This document shows, one piece after another, positions 8,153 to 16,366 of a stretch of DNA of 56,185 bases; position 1 is the first letter of the stretch, and every line of letters begins with the position of its first letter. Origin of the DNA: Lachnospiraceae bacterium (GTDB lineage: Bacteria; Bacillota; Clostridia; Lachnospirales; Lachnospiraceae); the NCBI GenBank assembly GCA_022767285.1, contig JALENY010000020.1:1-56185 (forward strand). Direction: 5' to 3'. The notes under the pieces are model-generated. The model saw only the letters and a list, made by a program, of their open reading frames with translations, was not told where the DNA came from and did no database searches. Position numbers and translations under genes: made by a program.

Positions 8153-8821
8153 CTACACAAACTTCGTGATAAATGTTTTCCTGTGTATCGGTGTCGCTCC
8201 ATAATTTTTCAGTGACTCAATATGCTCCGCAGTTCCGTATCCCTTATTGCGCGCGAATCCGTATTCCGGCATAATTTTATCATATTCCACCATAAGCCGG
8301 TCCCTGGTTACCTTTGCCACAATACTGGCTGCTGCAATGGAGACACTTTTCGCATCGCCCTTGATGATAGGAACCTGTGGGATGGTCACATCCGGTATCG
8401 TCACTGCATCATTCAGCAGTACAGAGGGCGTGACGGTAAGCTTACTGACAGCATCCCGCATGGCTTCGTAGGTTGCCTGCAAAATGTTTATTTCATCAAT
8501 TCTTTCCGGATACACATAGCCGAATCCCACCGAAACAGCCTGATCCATAATCACATCGTAGAGTTCCTCTCGCTTCTTCTCCGAAAGTTTTTTCGAATCA
8601 TTCAGATACAGAATCTGACTGTCTTTTGGAAGAATTACAGCAGCCGCTACCACCGGTCCGGCAAGGGGGCCACGTCCCACTTCATCAATGCCGCATACAT
8701 AGCCCATATGTTCATATTGTTTTTCATATATTTTTAGACTTTCGGTCCGCGCAATTTCATTTTTCAATTTCAAACGCGCTTTTTCCTGTCTTTCAATCTC
8801 CTTCTGTTCCTTCTTTGTCAT
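8153..8821 (-). CDS. rnhB: Ribonuclease HII
   Basis: RNase HII removes ribonucleotides from DNA and degrades RNA in RNA/DNA hybrids. The signature DEVGRGPLAGPVVAAAV near residue 45 holds the first catalytic Asp-Glu pair, and LNDSKKLS and GDAKSVSIAAASIVAKV complete the site, followed by GYGTAEH near the end. The N-terminal 35 residues are a charged helix rich in Lys and Glu, as in many Firmicutes enzymes. I choose the ATG at 8821 (222 residues) because GGAGAAGG lies directly ahead of it; a TTG six codons upstream would put that site inside the gene. Confidence 0.95.
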   Translation of the reverse strand: MTKKEQKEIERQEKARLKLKNEIARTESLKIYEKQYEHMGYVCGIDEVGRGPLAGPVVAAAVILPKDSQILYLNDSKKLSEKKREELYDVIMDQAVSVGFGYVYPERIDEINILQATYEAMRDAVSKLTVTPSVLLNDAVTIPDVTIPQVPIIKGDAKSVSIAAASIVAKVTRDRLMVEYDKIMPEYGFARNKGYGTAEHIESLKNYGATPIHRKTFITKFV

Positions 8822-8943
8822 TTGCCTTCTCCAATGCAAATTTTCTGTTTTTTATTTCCGTTATATCTGTCATAAATCCTGCTGTTGTTCCGCTTCAGAT
8901 TTCCCGCCGCAACTTCAGGTTTTCTGCCGTGACTTCCTCTGTT

Positions 8944-9789
8944 TTATGCTTCGGGATTCTCCAACGTAAATCTTCCGATTTTTCCGTTTCTGAATTCATC
9001 CAGTATAATATTCGCCGTTTTCAGATAGTCCAGTTCATTGCCTTTTAACAGACATTTTCTGACCTCTGCGATCTGCTCCATGACGGCAACCGGCTCTGTC
9101 GCTTCCTCCACACCATACCGTTCCTGTAATGCACCCGGATAGCGGTTCTGAAGTGCTTTGATCACTTCAAGTGCCAATTCTTCCACATTTAATATATCAT
9201 CTTTTATAGAACCGATCATAGCCAGTTTCAGACCCACTGTCTGATCTTCGAACTTCGGCCATAGAATACCGGGCGTGTCCAGAAGTTCCACGTTTTTGTT
9301 AAGGCGAATCCACTGTTTTCCTTTTGTAACACCAGGTTTGTTCCCGGTCTTTGCACATGCACGGCCGGCAAACGAATTAATGAACGTCGACTTTCCAACA
9401 TTTGGGATACCCACTACCATAGCACGGATTGGGCGGTTCTGAATACCTCTGCGCTTGTCCCGTTCCAGTTTTTCTTTACACGCTTCCAGGATTACGCCCT
9501 GCAACGATTTCAGACTTCCCTTATTTCTGGCATTTATCTGGGCCACCAGAATTCCTTTTTCTTTAAAATATTCGGTCCAGGCATCATTAAGCCTATCATC
9601 TGCCAGATCCGATTTGTTCAGCAGAATCAGTCTCGCTTTGTTCTGTCCCAACTGATCGATATCCGGATTGCGGCTGCTTAAAGGAATTCTCGCATCCACA
9701 AGCTCAATAATCAGATCGATCAATTTTATATCTTCCTGCATCATCCGTCTGGCTTTTGTCATATGCCCCGGATACCACTGATAATTCAT
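8944..9789 (-). CDS. rbgA: Ribosome biogenesis GTPase RbgA (YlqF)
   Basis: This 281-residue circularly permuted GTPase is needed for late assembly of the 50S subunit. The G motifs come in permuted order: G4 NKSDLAD (about residue 58), then G1 GIPNVGKSTF (about 127) and G3 DTPG (about 172). The N-terminus MNYQWYPGHMTKA is diagnostic for the family. AGAGGT precedes the start. It lies between lepB and rnhB as in B. subtilis-like operons. Confidence 0.96.
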   Translation of the reverse strand: MNYQWYPGHMTKARRMMQEDIKLIDLIIELVDARIPLSSRNPDIDQLGQNKARLILLNKSDLADDRLNDAWTEYFKEKGILVAQINARNKGSLKSLQGVILEACKEKLERDKRRGIQNRPIRAMVVGIPNVGKSTFINSFAGRACAKTGNKPGVTKGKQWIRLNKNVELLDTPGILWPKFEDQTVGLKLAMIGSIKDDILNVEELALEVIKALQNRYPGALQERYGVEEATEPVAVMEQIAEVRKCLLKGNELDYLKTANIILDEFRNGKIGRFTLENPEA

Positions 9790-9824
9790 AAAAACCTCTT
9801 TCTTACTATACTAAAATCCAAACT

Positions 9825-10400
9825 TTATAAAAGTCCAACCCGTTTAAACGGATATGTGATACACCAGACTTTTCCGATAATCCTCTTTTTTGAAATATTT
9901 CCCATGTCGGAAAAACGACTATCCTCACTATTATTGCGGTTATCACCGAGGACAAAATATTCATCGGTCCCCAGACGAATCGGATCTTCCGCAAGTCCCG
10001 GATTTATCACCTTCGGAAAATCGCCGGACTCCATATAAGTTTCCCCGTTGATCAGGATCAAGCCGTCTTTGATCTGTATGGTGTCCCCGGGAAGGCCGAT
10101 CACACGCTTGATATGGGTGCTGGCATTTTCATCATCACTCTTTTTAAACGCGATAATATCACCCCGCTTCGGCGAACCGAACACATAACTCAGACGATTG
10201 ATTCTGACTTTATCATTAACCTGGATAGTCGATTCCATAGAAATTTCCTGCATAGTTGCGGAGCCAAAGAAAAAATGAGCGACAACTGCAGACAGCGCAA
10301 GCACCAGGATAATCTGAACGATCCAGCTCAGAATTGATTTATTTCGATTATTCCACAAGATGGTCCTTTTGACCGGTGGTGTCTCAACTACCTTTGCCAT
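9825..10400 (-). CDS. lepB: Signal peptidase I
   Basis: This 191-residue type I signal peptidase has one N-terminal membrane anchor (about residues 25-48). The catalytic serine is in EISMEST, just past the anchor. The lysine is in HIKRVIGLPGD, box E is present (GDNRNNSEDSR) and RGDIIAF precedes the lysine. It removes signal peptides from exported proteins on the outer face of the membrane. In box B the usual SMxPT is SMEST, so the conserved proline is replaced by serine; the rest of the active site looks normal. AGGAGG precedes the start. Confidence 0.95.
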   Translation of the reverse strand: MAKVVETPPVKRTILWNNRNKSILSWIVQIILVLALSAVVAHFFFGSATMQEISMESTIQVNDKVRINRLSYVFGSPKRGDIIAFKKSDDENASTHIKRVIGLPGDTIQIKDGLILINGETYMESGDFPKVINPGLAEDPIRLGTDEYFVLGDNRNNSEDSRFSDMGNISKKRIIGKVWCITYPFKRVGLL

Positions 10401-10433
10401 AATGCCTCCTAAAACTCAAAATGATTCTGTGGA

Positions 10434-10559
10434 TTATTTTTTCATATACATAATGAAATAGAATCCTGCCCACAGGAGATCCTCCGCACGAGCAGGTATC
10501 TTTCGCAGCATATTCCACTCCTGTGCAGCACGATCCACACGGAGTGTTCTAAGCTTCAT
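10434..10559 (-). CDS. Possible 41-residue small protein upstream of lepB
   Basis: Between rplS and lepB a 41-codon frame starts at ATG 10559 behind AGGAAAG and ends at TAA (10434-10436), 33 bases ahead of lepB. The peptide is basic at first (MKLRTLRVDRAAQ) and ends in a short aromatic stretch LLWAGFYFIMYMKK that could associate with membrane. I do not recognise it. The location is after the rplS terminator, so it would be transcribed with lepB. Confidence 0.35.
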   Translation of the reverse strand: MKLRTLRVDRAAQEWNMLRKIPARAEDLLWAGFYFIMYMKK

Positions 10560-10577
10560 AGGAATACTTTCCTGTAA

Positions 10578-10620
10578 AATATAAAAACAGGGGGACAATC
10601 CACTCACTGTAATTGTCCCC
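10578..10620 (-). terminator. Terminator after rplS
   Basis: On the minus strand GGGGACAAT (10620-10612) pairs with ATTGTCCCC (10599-10591), followed by CTGTTTTTATATTTT. It lies 16 bases after the rplS stop and separates the ribosomal operon from lepB and the genes beyond. Confidence 0.85.
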
Positions 10621-10635
10621 TACTTGCTACCCTTA

Positions 10636-10983
10636 TTATTTTACCAACTCTTTAACTTTAGCACTCTTGCCAGTACGCTGTCTTAAGTATGTCAGTTTTG
10701 CACGTCTTACTTTACCATGTCTTACAACTTCTACTTTAACAACGTTCGGAGAATGCAGCGGCCATGTTTTTTCAACGCCAACTCCGTTAGAAGATTTACG
10801 TACAGTAAAGGTTGCGCGGTTTCCGCCGCCCTGCTTTTTCAGTACAACGCCCTCAAAAACCTGAACTCTTTCGCGGTTACCTTCCTTGATCATACCGTGT
10901 ACTCTTACGGTATCTCCTACGCGGAACTCGGGTACTTCAGCTTTTAACTGTTCTGCTTCGATTTTCTTGATGATTTCGTTCAT
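10636..10983 (-). CDS. rplS: 50S ribosomal protein L19
   Basis: This 115-residue protein matches L19 in length and motifs: [45 protein letters not shown] and a lysine-rich end ([20 protein letters not shown]). It sits at the interface of the ribosomal subunits. AAGGAG precedes the start. The gap of 90 bases to trmD may contain a leader, but I could not identify one. Confidence 0.98.
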   Translation of the reverse strand: MNEIIKKIEAEQLKAEVPEFRVGDTVRVHGMIKEGNRERVQVFEGVVLKKQGGGNRATFTVRKSSNGVGVEKTWPLHSPNVVKVEVVRHGKVRRAKLTYLRQRTGKSAKVKELVK

Positions 10984-11073
10984 TTTGATTTCTCCTTATA
11001 ACTATATTTGGATGTTCTTAATACTCAATGTAACAGCGGACCATCTCTTTTCTTCACAACGCATCTAATTATA

Positions 11074-11817
11074 CTATAAGCCCTCTCTGTTTGCAAGAAT
11101 TTTTTCAACAAAAACCTTCTCTTTTGCGGTCAAATCAGCTTTTTCCAGCAAATCCGGCCTTCTTATTGCCGTTCTGATCAGCGACTGCTCTCTGCGCCAT
11201 TTTTCCACATTTGCATGGTGCCCGGACAGCAGCACCGGTGGTACCTGTTTTCCATTCCATGTCTCAGGTCGGGAATACTGAGGATATTCCAGAAGATTAT
11301 CATGAAAAGAATCAAATTCCGCAGACTCTTCATTGTTTAATACTGCCGGAACCATTCTCGATATGGCATCTATCATAACCATAGCGGGCAGTTCTCCTCC
11401 AGTGAGAACATAATCACCGATCGAGACCTCATCCGTCACGATTTCTTCCAGAACTCTCTCATCCACGCCCTCATAATGCCCGCATAAAAAGACAAGATCT
11501 TTTTCACGGGCGAAATCTTTGGCCATCTGCTGGTTGAATACCTTTCCCTGAGGCGTCAGATAAATCACCCTTGGGGAATATCCGATTTTTTTCTCCACGG
11601 CTTTATATGCATCATAGATCGGCTGGGCCTGCATGACCATACCGGCACCGCCGCCATATGGGTAATCATCCACTTTCATATGTTTGTTTGTAGTGTAATC
11701 CCGGATATTGACCGCTTCCAGGGAGATCAGATCACGATCCAGGGCTTTTCCAAGAATGCTGGTGTTCAGTCCCTGTTCGATCATTTCCGGAAAAAGAGTT
11801 AAAACATGATAGTTCAT
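11074..11817 (-). CDS. trmD: tRNA (guanine-N1)-methyltransferase
   Basis: TrmD methylates G37 of tRNAs and so prevents frameshifting. This SPOUT enzyme (247 residues) shows MNYHVLTLFPEM at its start, VDDYPYGGGAGMVMQ, LCGHYEGVDERV and the knot motif SIGDYVLTGGELPAMVMID. I use the ATG at 11817 since GGGGAG lies five bases before it; a GTG two codons earlier abuts that site. It follows rimM by 11 bases. Confidence 0.97.
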   Translation of the reverse strand: MNYHVLTLFPEMIEQGLNTSILGKALDRDLISLEAVNIRDYTTNKHMKVDDYPYGGGAGMVMQAQPIYDAYKAVEKKIGYSPRVIYLTPQGKVFNQQMAKDFAREKDLVFLCGHYEGVDERVLEEIVTDEVSIGDYVLTGGELPAMVMIDAISRMVPAVLNNEESAEFDSFHDNLLEYPQYSRPETWNGKQVPPVLLSGHHANVEKWRREQSLIRTAIRRPDLLEKADLTAKEKVFVEKILANREGL

Positions 11818-11828
11818 AACCACTCCCC

Positions 11829-12335
11829 CTATAAAAGTCCATCCATCAGATGAACGGTGATTTCCCCTTTTTCAATGTCAATCTCTTTTACACAATCCGC
11901 TATGGCAGGAAGCAGCACCTCTCCATGTTCCTGCGATTCAACCACATAAACATCATTGGCACCGGTTTCCATCACATCCACCAGAGTACCGAAATAGCTG
12001 CCATCCTCCAGATAAACCTTGCAGTCGATCAGATCCGCAATATAATACTCCCCCTCCTCAAGGGGAGTGCCATTCTCTCTGTTCACCCAGAGCTCACACT
12101 GTTTATATTTCTCAATATCATTGATATTGTTGATTTCCTTAAACTTCAATATGACCTGATTCTTAAAATATCGGACATTCTGAATGGTCAACATTCTTTT
12201 CCCTCGACCGGTATCCAGCATGACTTCTTTTATTTCTTCAAATCGTTCCGGATAATCTGTAGTCGGATAAACCTTAACTTCGCCTTTTAACCCGTGTGTA
12301 CTGGTAATAATACCAACTCGTAAAAATTCTTCCAT
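11829..12335 (-). CDS. rimM: 16S rRNA processing protein RimM
   Basis: RimM helps maturation of the 30S head. The 168-residue protein has the N-terminal beta barrel (LRVGIITSTHGLKGEVKVYP) and the C-terminal PRC-like barrel (YYIADLIDCKVY...GANDVYVV...LLPAIADCVKEIDI). The ATG at 12335 gives the family N-terminus MEEFLRVG; it has GGAG at a short distance and AGGAAAG further up. Longer in-frame extensions upstream look non-coding. Confidence 0.96.
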   Translation of the reverse strand: MEEFLRVGIITSTHGLKGEVKVYPTTDYPERFEEIKEVMLDTGRGKRMLTIQNVRYFKNQVILKFKEINNINDIEKYKQCELWVNRENGTPLEEGEYYIADLIDCKVYLEDGSYFGTLVDVMETGANDVYVVESQEHGEVLLPAIADCVKEIDIEKGEITVHLMDGLL

Positions 12336-12439
12336 ATACTCCAAACTTTCCTGTTCTTTACTTTCTGTTTTTCTTCGCTTAAACGATAAAACGGAACACA
12401 AAATACGGGGCCGCAAACCTTAATCACGACCCCGACATT

Positions 12440-12670
12440 TCACTGAATAATCTCAACAACCACTTTCTTGTCTTCCTTGGATGATGCAGCCTTAACCACA
12501 GAACGGATTGCTTTCGCAATACGGCCCTGACGTCCTATCACTTTACCCATATCGGAAGGTGCGACTCGCAGTTCTACCAATACGGAATTTCCTTCCGCTG
12601 TTTCTGTTACAACAACTTCATCCGGATTTTCAACAAGTGCTTTTGCAATTACTTCAACTAATTCTTTCAT
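12440..12670 (-). CDS. khpA: KH-domain RNA-binding protein KhpA (YlqC)
   Basis: This 76-residue protein is a single KH domain with the GxxG loop as GRQG in MGKVIGRQGRIAKAIRSVV. KhpA proteins bind RNA, often with KhpB, and affect cell division and small RNA function in Gram-positive bacteria. GGAGGTG precedes the start. Its position between rpsP and rimM is conserved in Firmicutes. Confidence 0.95.
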   Translation of the reverse strand: MKELVEVIAKALVENPDEVVVTETAEGNSVLVELRVAPSDMGKVIGRQGRIAKAIRSVVKAASSKEDKKVVVEIIQ

Positions 12671-12701
12671 TTAAAGCACCTCCATGCGGTCAGTAGCTGT
12701 C

Positions 12702-12947
12702 TTATTTCTCAATACCTGCAAGTTTGAAAATTTTTCCAACAACTTCTGTAGGCTGTGCGCCGTTAGCCAGCCATTTTTTAGCTGCCTCCTCATTTACTGT
12801 GTAAACACTCGGATCGCAGTTCGGATCGTATGTTCCGATTTCCTCGATGAATCTGCCGTCTCTAGGGGATCTGGAATCTGCTACTACGATTCTATAGTAA
12901 GGAGCCTTTTTCTGTCCCATTCTTCTTAATCTGATTTTTACTGCCAT
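12702..12947 (-). CDS. rpsP: 30S ribosomal protein S16
   Basis: The 81-residue protein starts [20 protein letters not shown] and contains [19 protein letters not shown], both diagnostic for S16. The ATG at 12947 is set by an AGGAGGAAAG site; the 28 codons open upstream are not part of the protein. It follows ffh closely. Confidence 0.98.
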   Translation of the reverse strand: MAVKIRLRRMGQKKAPYYRIVVADSRSPRDGRFIEEIGTYDPNCDPSVYTVNEEAAKKWLANGAQPTEVVGKIFKLAGIEK

Positions 12948-13034
12948 TTTTCTTTCCTCCTGGTTATTTGTTTTATTATATATTCTTATTTTTATGTTAA
13001 AAAGGAAGATTAACTCTGCCTCTTTTACCATCTT

Positions 13035-14381
13035 TTAAAAAGGAAGATTGAATCTGCCCTTTTTTCCGCCTTTTTTGCCCATCATTCCAGGCATCTGTTT
13101 CATCATCTTTCTGGCCTGATCAAACTGCTTCACCAGGCGGTTGACTTCTGCGATGTCCACACCGGCACCTTTCGCGATTCGCTGTTTTCTGGAAACATTT
13201 AAGAGATCCGGATTCGCCCGTTCCTTCGGTGTCATGGAAAGGATGATTGCTTCTTTTCGAGCCATGTCTTTCTCATCGATCATGCTCTCTAAGTCTTTCA
13301 TTTTACCGCTCATACCCGGCAGCATGTTCAATACACTTGAAATACCGCCCATATTTTTCATCTGATTCATGCTTTCCAGATAATCATCAAATCCAAACTG
13401 AGCCTTTTTGAACCGCTGTTCCATCTCCGCAGCCTTGGTCTGATCGATGTTTGCCTGGGCTTTTTCAATCAGGCTCATCACATCACCCATGCCAAGGATT
13501 CTGGAAGCCATACGCTCCGGATAGAACTGTTCCAGATCGGTGAGTTTTTCTCCCATACCTACATATAAGATAGGTTTTCCGCTGACTGCCCGAATGGACA
13601 GTGCGGCACCGCCTCGGGTATCGCCATCCAACTTTGTAAGAATCACACCATCGATACCGACTTTTTGACTGAAGGACTCGGATACATTTACCGCATCCTG
13701 ACCGGTCATGGCATCTACCACCAGTATGGTATAGTCCACATGTACCTGTTCCTTAATTTCCTGAAGCTCAGCCATCATATCTTCATCGATGTGAAGTCGG
13801 CCTGCCGTATCGATAATCACCACATTGTATCCGTGGGCTTCGGCATGTTCCATCGCTGCTTTCGCAATGTTCACAGGCTTTTGTTTGTCTCCCATGGAGA
13901 AAACATCCACACCCTGCTTTTCGCCGTTGACCTGCAGCTGTTTGATCGCTGCCGGACGATATACATCACAGGCAACCAACAGCGGCTTGCGGCCTTTTGA
14001 CTTGAACTTTCCGGCCAACTTGGCGGTAGTGGTGGTTTTACCTGCGCCCTGAAGACCGGCCATCATGATAACCGTGATCTCTTTTCCGGGCTTTAAAGTG
14101 ATTTCCGTGGTCTCACTTCCCATCAGTTTGACCAGTTCATCATTTACAATTTTTATAACCATCTGTCCCGGATTCAGCCCGGACATTACATCCTGTCCTA
14201 CAGCCCGTTCCTGAACAGATTTTACAAACTGTTTTACAACCTTAAAGTTTACGTCTGCCTCCAGAAGTGCCATTTTGACTTCCTTCAGAGCCTCTTTTAC
14301 GTCAGCTTCCGTCAGCATTCCTTTACTTCTCAGCTTCTTAAAGACATTTTGCAGTTTTTCTGTTAAGCCTTCAAATGCCAT
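13035..14381 (-). CDS. ffh: Signal recognition particle protein Ffh
   Basis: Ffh (448 residues) binds signal peptides and 4.5S/6S-type SRP RNA and targets ribosomes to the membrane. The N and G domains show GLQGAGKTTTTAKLA (G1), DVYRPAAIKQL, DTAGRLHID (G3) and LTKLDGDTRGGAALS (G4). The C-terminal M domain is methionine-rich (MNQMKNMGGI, RKMMKQMPGMMG) and ends in a basic tail. The ribosome binding site GAGGAG is inside the last codons of ylxM, so the two are translationally linked. Confidence 0.98.
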   Translation of the reverse strand: MAFEGLTEKLQNVFKKLRSKGMLTEADVKEALKEVKMALLEADVNFKVVKQFVKSVQERAVGQDVMSGLNPGQMVIKIVNDELVKLMGSETTEITLKPGKEITVIMMAGLQGAGKTTTTAKLAGKFKSKGRKPLLVACDVYRPAAIKQLQVNGEKQGVDVFSMGDKQKPVNIAKAAMEHAEAHGYNVVIIDTAGRLHIDEDMMAELQEIKEQVHVDYTILVVDAMTGQDAVNVSESFSQKVGIDGVILTKLDGDTRGGAALSIRAVSGKPILYVGMGEKLTDLEQFYPERMASRILGMGDVMSLIEKAQANIDQTKAAEMEQRFKKAQFGFDDYLESMNQMKNMGGISSVLNMLPGMSGKMKDLESMIDEKDMARKEAIILSMTPKERANPDLLNVSRKQRIAKGAGVDIAEVNRLVKQFDQARKMMKQMPGMMGKKGGKKGRFNLPF

Positions 14382-14382
14382 A

Positions 14383-14697
14383 TTATAACTCCTCTAAAAT
14401 CTCCTGCGCCAGAGCCTTGATTTCCTCGTCTCCGGTCAGATCATAAATCCGGTGAATTTTCTCCCTGATACGGACAAAGCGTTCCACCAGATGCAATTTA
14501 CTCTCATAATCTTCCAATATTTTATTGCAGCGCTTGATCATATCATGAACTCCCTGGCGGGAAATATTCAGATCCTGCGCCACCTCACTTAATGAATAAT
14601 CATTTAAAATGACTTCTTCAAAAACTCGTTTCTGATGTTCCGTCAGCAGTTCCCCGTAAAAATCATATAGCAGAGACTGCTCAACAAATTTCTCCAT
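14383..14697 (-). CDS. ylxM: SRP-associated HTH protein YlxM
   Basis: This 104-residue protein is a sigma-70 region 4-like helix-turn-helix protein ([20 protein letters not shown], then [18 protein letters not shown]). YlxM stimulates or modulates the SRP cycle in Firmicutes and is nearly always upstream of ffh. The ATG at 14697 follows AAGGTGA and gives the expected [19 protein letters not shown] start. It is the first gene of the ribosome/SRP operon. Confidence 0.93.
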   Translation of the reverse strand: MEKFVEQSLLYDFYGELLTEHQKRVFEEVILNDYSLSEVAQDLNISRQGVHDMIKRCNKILEDYESKLHLVERFVRIREKIHRIYDLTGDEEIKALAQEILEEL

Positions 14698-14713
14698 TTC
14701 AATCACCTTAGCT

Positions 14714-14742
14714 ATCATACACGACAAAGAACAGGCTGTCAA
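14714..14742 (-). promoter_or_regulatory. Promoter of the ylxM-ffh-rpsP operon
   Basis: TTGACA (14742-14737) and TATGAT (14719-14714) on the minus strand are separated by exactly 17 bases. They lie shortly before ylxM. The -35 box is part of the inverted repeat at 14732-14763. Confidence 0.8.
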
Positions 14743-14763
14743 GTATTTTTTCTTGACAGCCTG
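14732..14763 (-). terminator. Inverted repeat: terminator-like hairpin that includes the ylxM -35 box
   Basis: CAGGCTGTCAAG (14732-14743) and CTTGACAGCCTG (14752-14763) are perfect 12-base complements with an 8-base A/T-only loop. It ends the sugar operon transcript (60 bases after the FGGY kinase stop), yet the arm next to ylxM contains the TTGACA box. The T-run is poor on the minus strand and good on the plus strand, where no gene needs it. Confidence 0.55.
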
Positions 14764-14823
14764 ATTAATTTTTTGTCTTCCAAGACAGACTTCCTTTGCG
14801 TAATTCAAGCCAGAAAGGCTGCA

Positions 14824-16302
14824 TCACTCAAGCATTTTTTTCGCATACACATCCGCATAAAGTTTGTTCATCGTTTCCCTGCATTTCCGATAGTTTTCCC
14901 GGTTTTCCGAATCAGAGCTGTAACAGCGTTCTTCTCCTGCATAGCCAATGGATTCAAATGCCTCCTCCACAGTTTTGTGTACTCCCATGGTCTGTAGCGC
15001 CACCATAAGCGCTCCGCGGGCAGTTGCATCTGTTTTTCCCCTGCGTATCAGGTCCATTCCGTAAACGTCACATTGAATTTGGTTAAATGCATCACTGTTT
15101 GTGAGACCTCCGTTTATCAGAATACGCTGTATATTCACATATTCTTTCATGTTATCAATGCCATTCGCAATTTCATAACAAATTCCTTCCAGAAGTGCTC
15201 GGAGTAAATCAGCCTTCTCCGTATGCAGCGTAATATTGGCGAACAGTCCTTTCGCCTGATTATTCCAGTCCGGAGCGGAACGACCCTGAAAATATGGCAG
15301 GCAGATAACCGAATTCGATCCTGCAGGAGTTTTTTCTACCATTGCATTTATCTCTTCATACGTGTTTTTTTCGCAAAAATTTCTGCAAAACCAGTCAAAT
15401 GCCGAGCAGCAGGTTAAAACACTTGATTCAAGTATATATTGATTTTTAATGGAAGAATGATTGCATACCACATTTGCTTTCAGATCAGTCGGAACACTTT
15501 CCACTGCAGTTATCAAAAATCCTCCCGTCCCCGCGGTAACAGACATAATCCCTTCTTTAACAACTCCCTGACCGATTGTTCCGCACTGCTGATCACCCCC
15601 CGCCGTAATAACCGGGATACCTTCTGGACAACCCGTTTTATCAGATATATGCTTTGACAGATAACCGCATATGCTGCCGGGTTCTACCAGCGGGCACAGT
15701 TTTTCTTCTTCAACCTCAAAAATATTCAGCAGTTCCCGATCCCATTGATTGGTACGGATATTCATAAGCAGCGAACGGCTTCCATAAGTGTAATCTGTAC
15801 ATAAATTCCCCGTAAGCAGATAAATCAGGAAATCCGGAATCACTAAAAACTTGTACGTTTTTTCATAAATATCCGGTCTTTCTTTTCGAATCCAAGTCAT
15901 CTTGCTCGCTGAGAATACCGGATTCACTACTGATCCGCAAAGCTGAAATATCCGATCATTTTTCGCTTCCAGCTGTCGGCATATCTCTGCGGTTCTTTTG
16001 TCCTGCCACATAACAGCTCTGCACAGCGGCCAGATAGAACGATCGACCGGGATAACCGAAGACCGCTGGGCGGTAACAGAAATGCAGTCAATTCTGATAT
16101 TTTCCCCTTCTGCTTTTTCCGCGATGGATCGTAAAATATCATACATTGCATTTTCCCAGTCACCGGGATCCTGCTCCACCCATCCGTTTTCCAGATACTC
16201 AGCCCGGTACTTACAATGTTCAGAAGCCAGTTCGATTCCTTCCGCTGAATACAGTATTCCGCGCATACTTGATGTGCCAACATCCAACACAAGTATATTC
16301 AT
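14824..16302 (-). CDS. FGGY-family carbohydrate kinase
   Basis: This 492-residue sugar kinase has the two-domain FGGY fold. The N-terminal phosphate loop is DVGTSSMRGILY, followed by GWVEQDPGDW and an ATP-domain AGGDQQCGTIGQG and TAGTGG. The C-terminal signature region reads ALLEGICYEIANGID and LINGGLTNSDAFNQIQCDVYG. Families with this architecture phosphorylate xylulose, ribulose, gluconate, erythritol, autoinducer-2 and others; the residues do not settle which. It is the last gene of the ABC/GH3/UlaG operon. Since UlaG needs a phosphorylated lactone and no PTS is present, this kinase is the natural candidate to supply the phosphate (inference). AAGGGTG precedes the start. Confidence 0.88.
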   Translation of the reverse strand: MNILVLDVGTSSMRGILYSAEGIELASEHCKYRAEYLENGWVEQDPGDWENAMYDILRSIAEKAEGENIRIDCISVTAQRSSVIPVDRSIWPLCRAVMWQDKRTAEICRQLEAKNDRIFQLCGSVVNPVFSASKMTWIRKERPDIYEKTYKFLVIPDFLIYLLTGNLCTDYTYGSRSLLMNIRTNQWDRELLNIFEVEEEKLCPLVEPGSICGYLSKHISDKTGCPEGIPVITAGGDQQCGTIGQGVVKEGIMSVTAGTGGFLITAVESVPTDLKANVVCNHSSIKNQYILESSVLTCCSAFDWFCRNFCEKNTYEEINAMVEKTPAGSNSVICLPYFQGRSAPDWNNQAKGLFANITLHTEKADLLRALLEGICYEIANGIDNMKEYVNIQRILINGGLTNSDAFNQIQCDVYGMDLIRRGKTDATARGALMVALQTMGVHKTVEEAFESIGYAGEERCYSSDSENRENYRKCRETMNKLYADVYAKKMLE

Positions 16303-16366
16303 AACAGCACCCTTTATTTAATTATGAGTCTTTCAAAATAACATGCATCCTATTTTCACTCCGGCC

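Noticed and set aside
10984-11073. L19 leader RNA between trmD and rplS
   Set aside because: The 90-base gap is suitable in size, but I could not recognise the conserved fold by reading; a covariance search would be needed.
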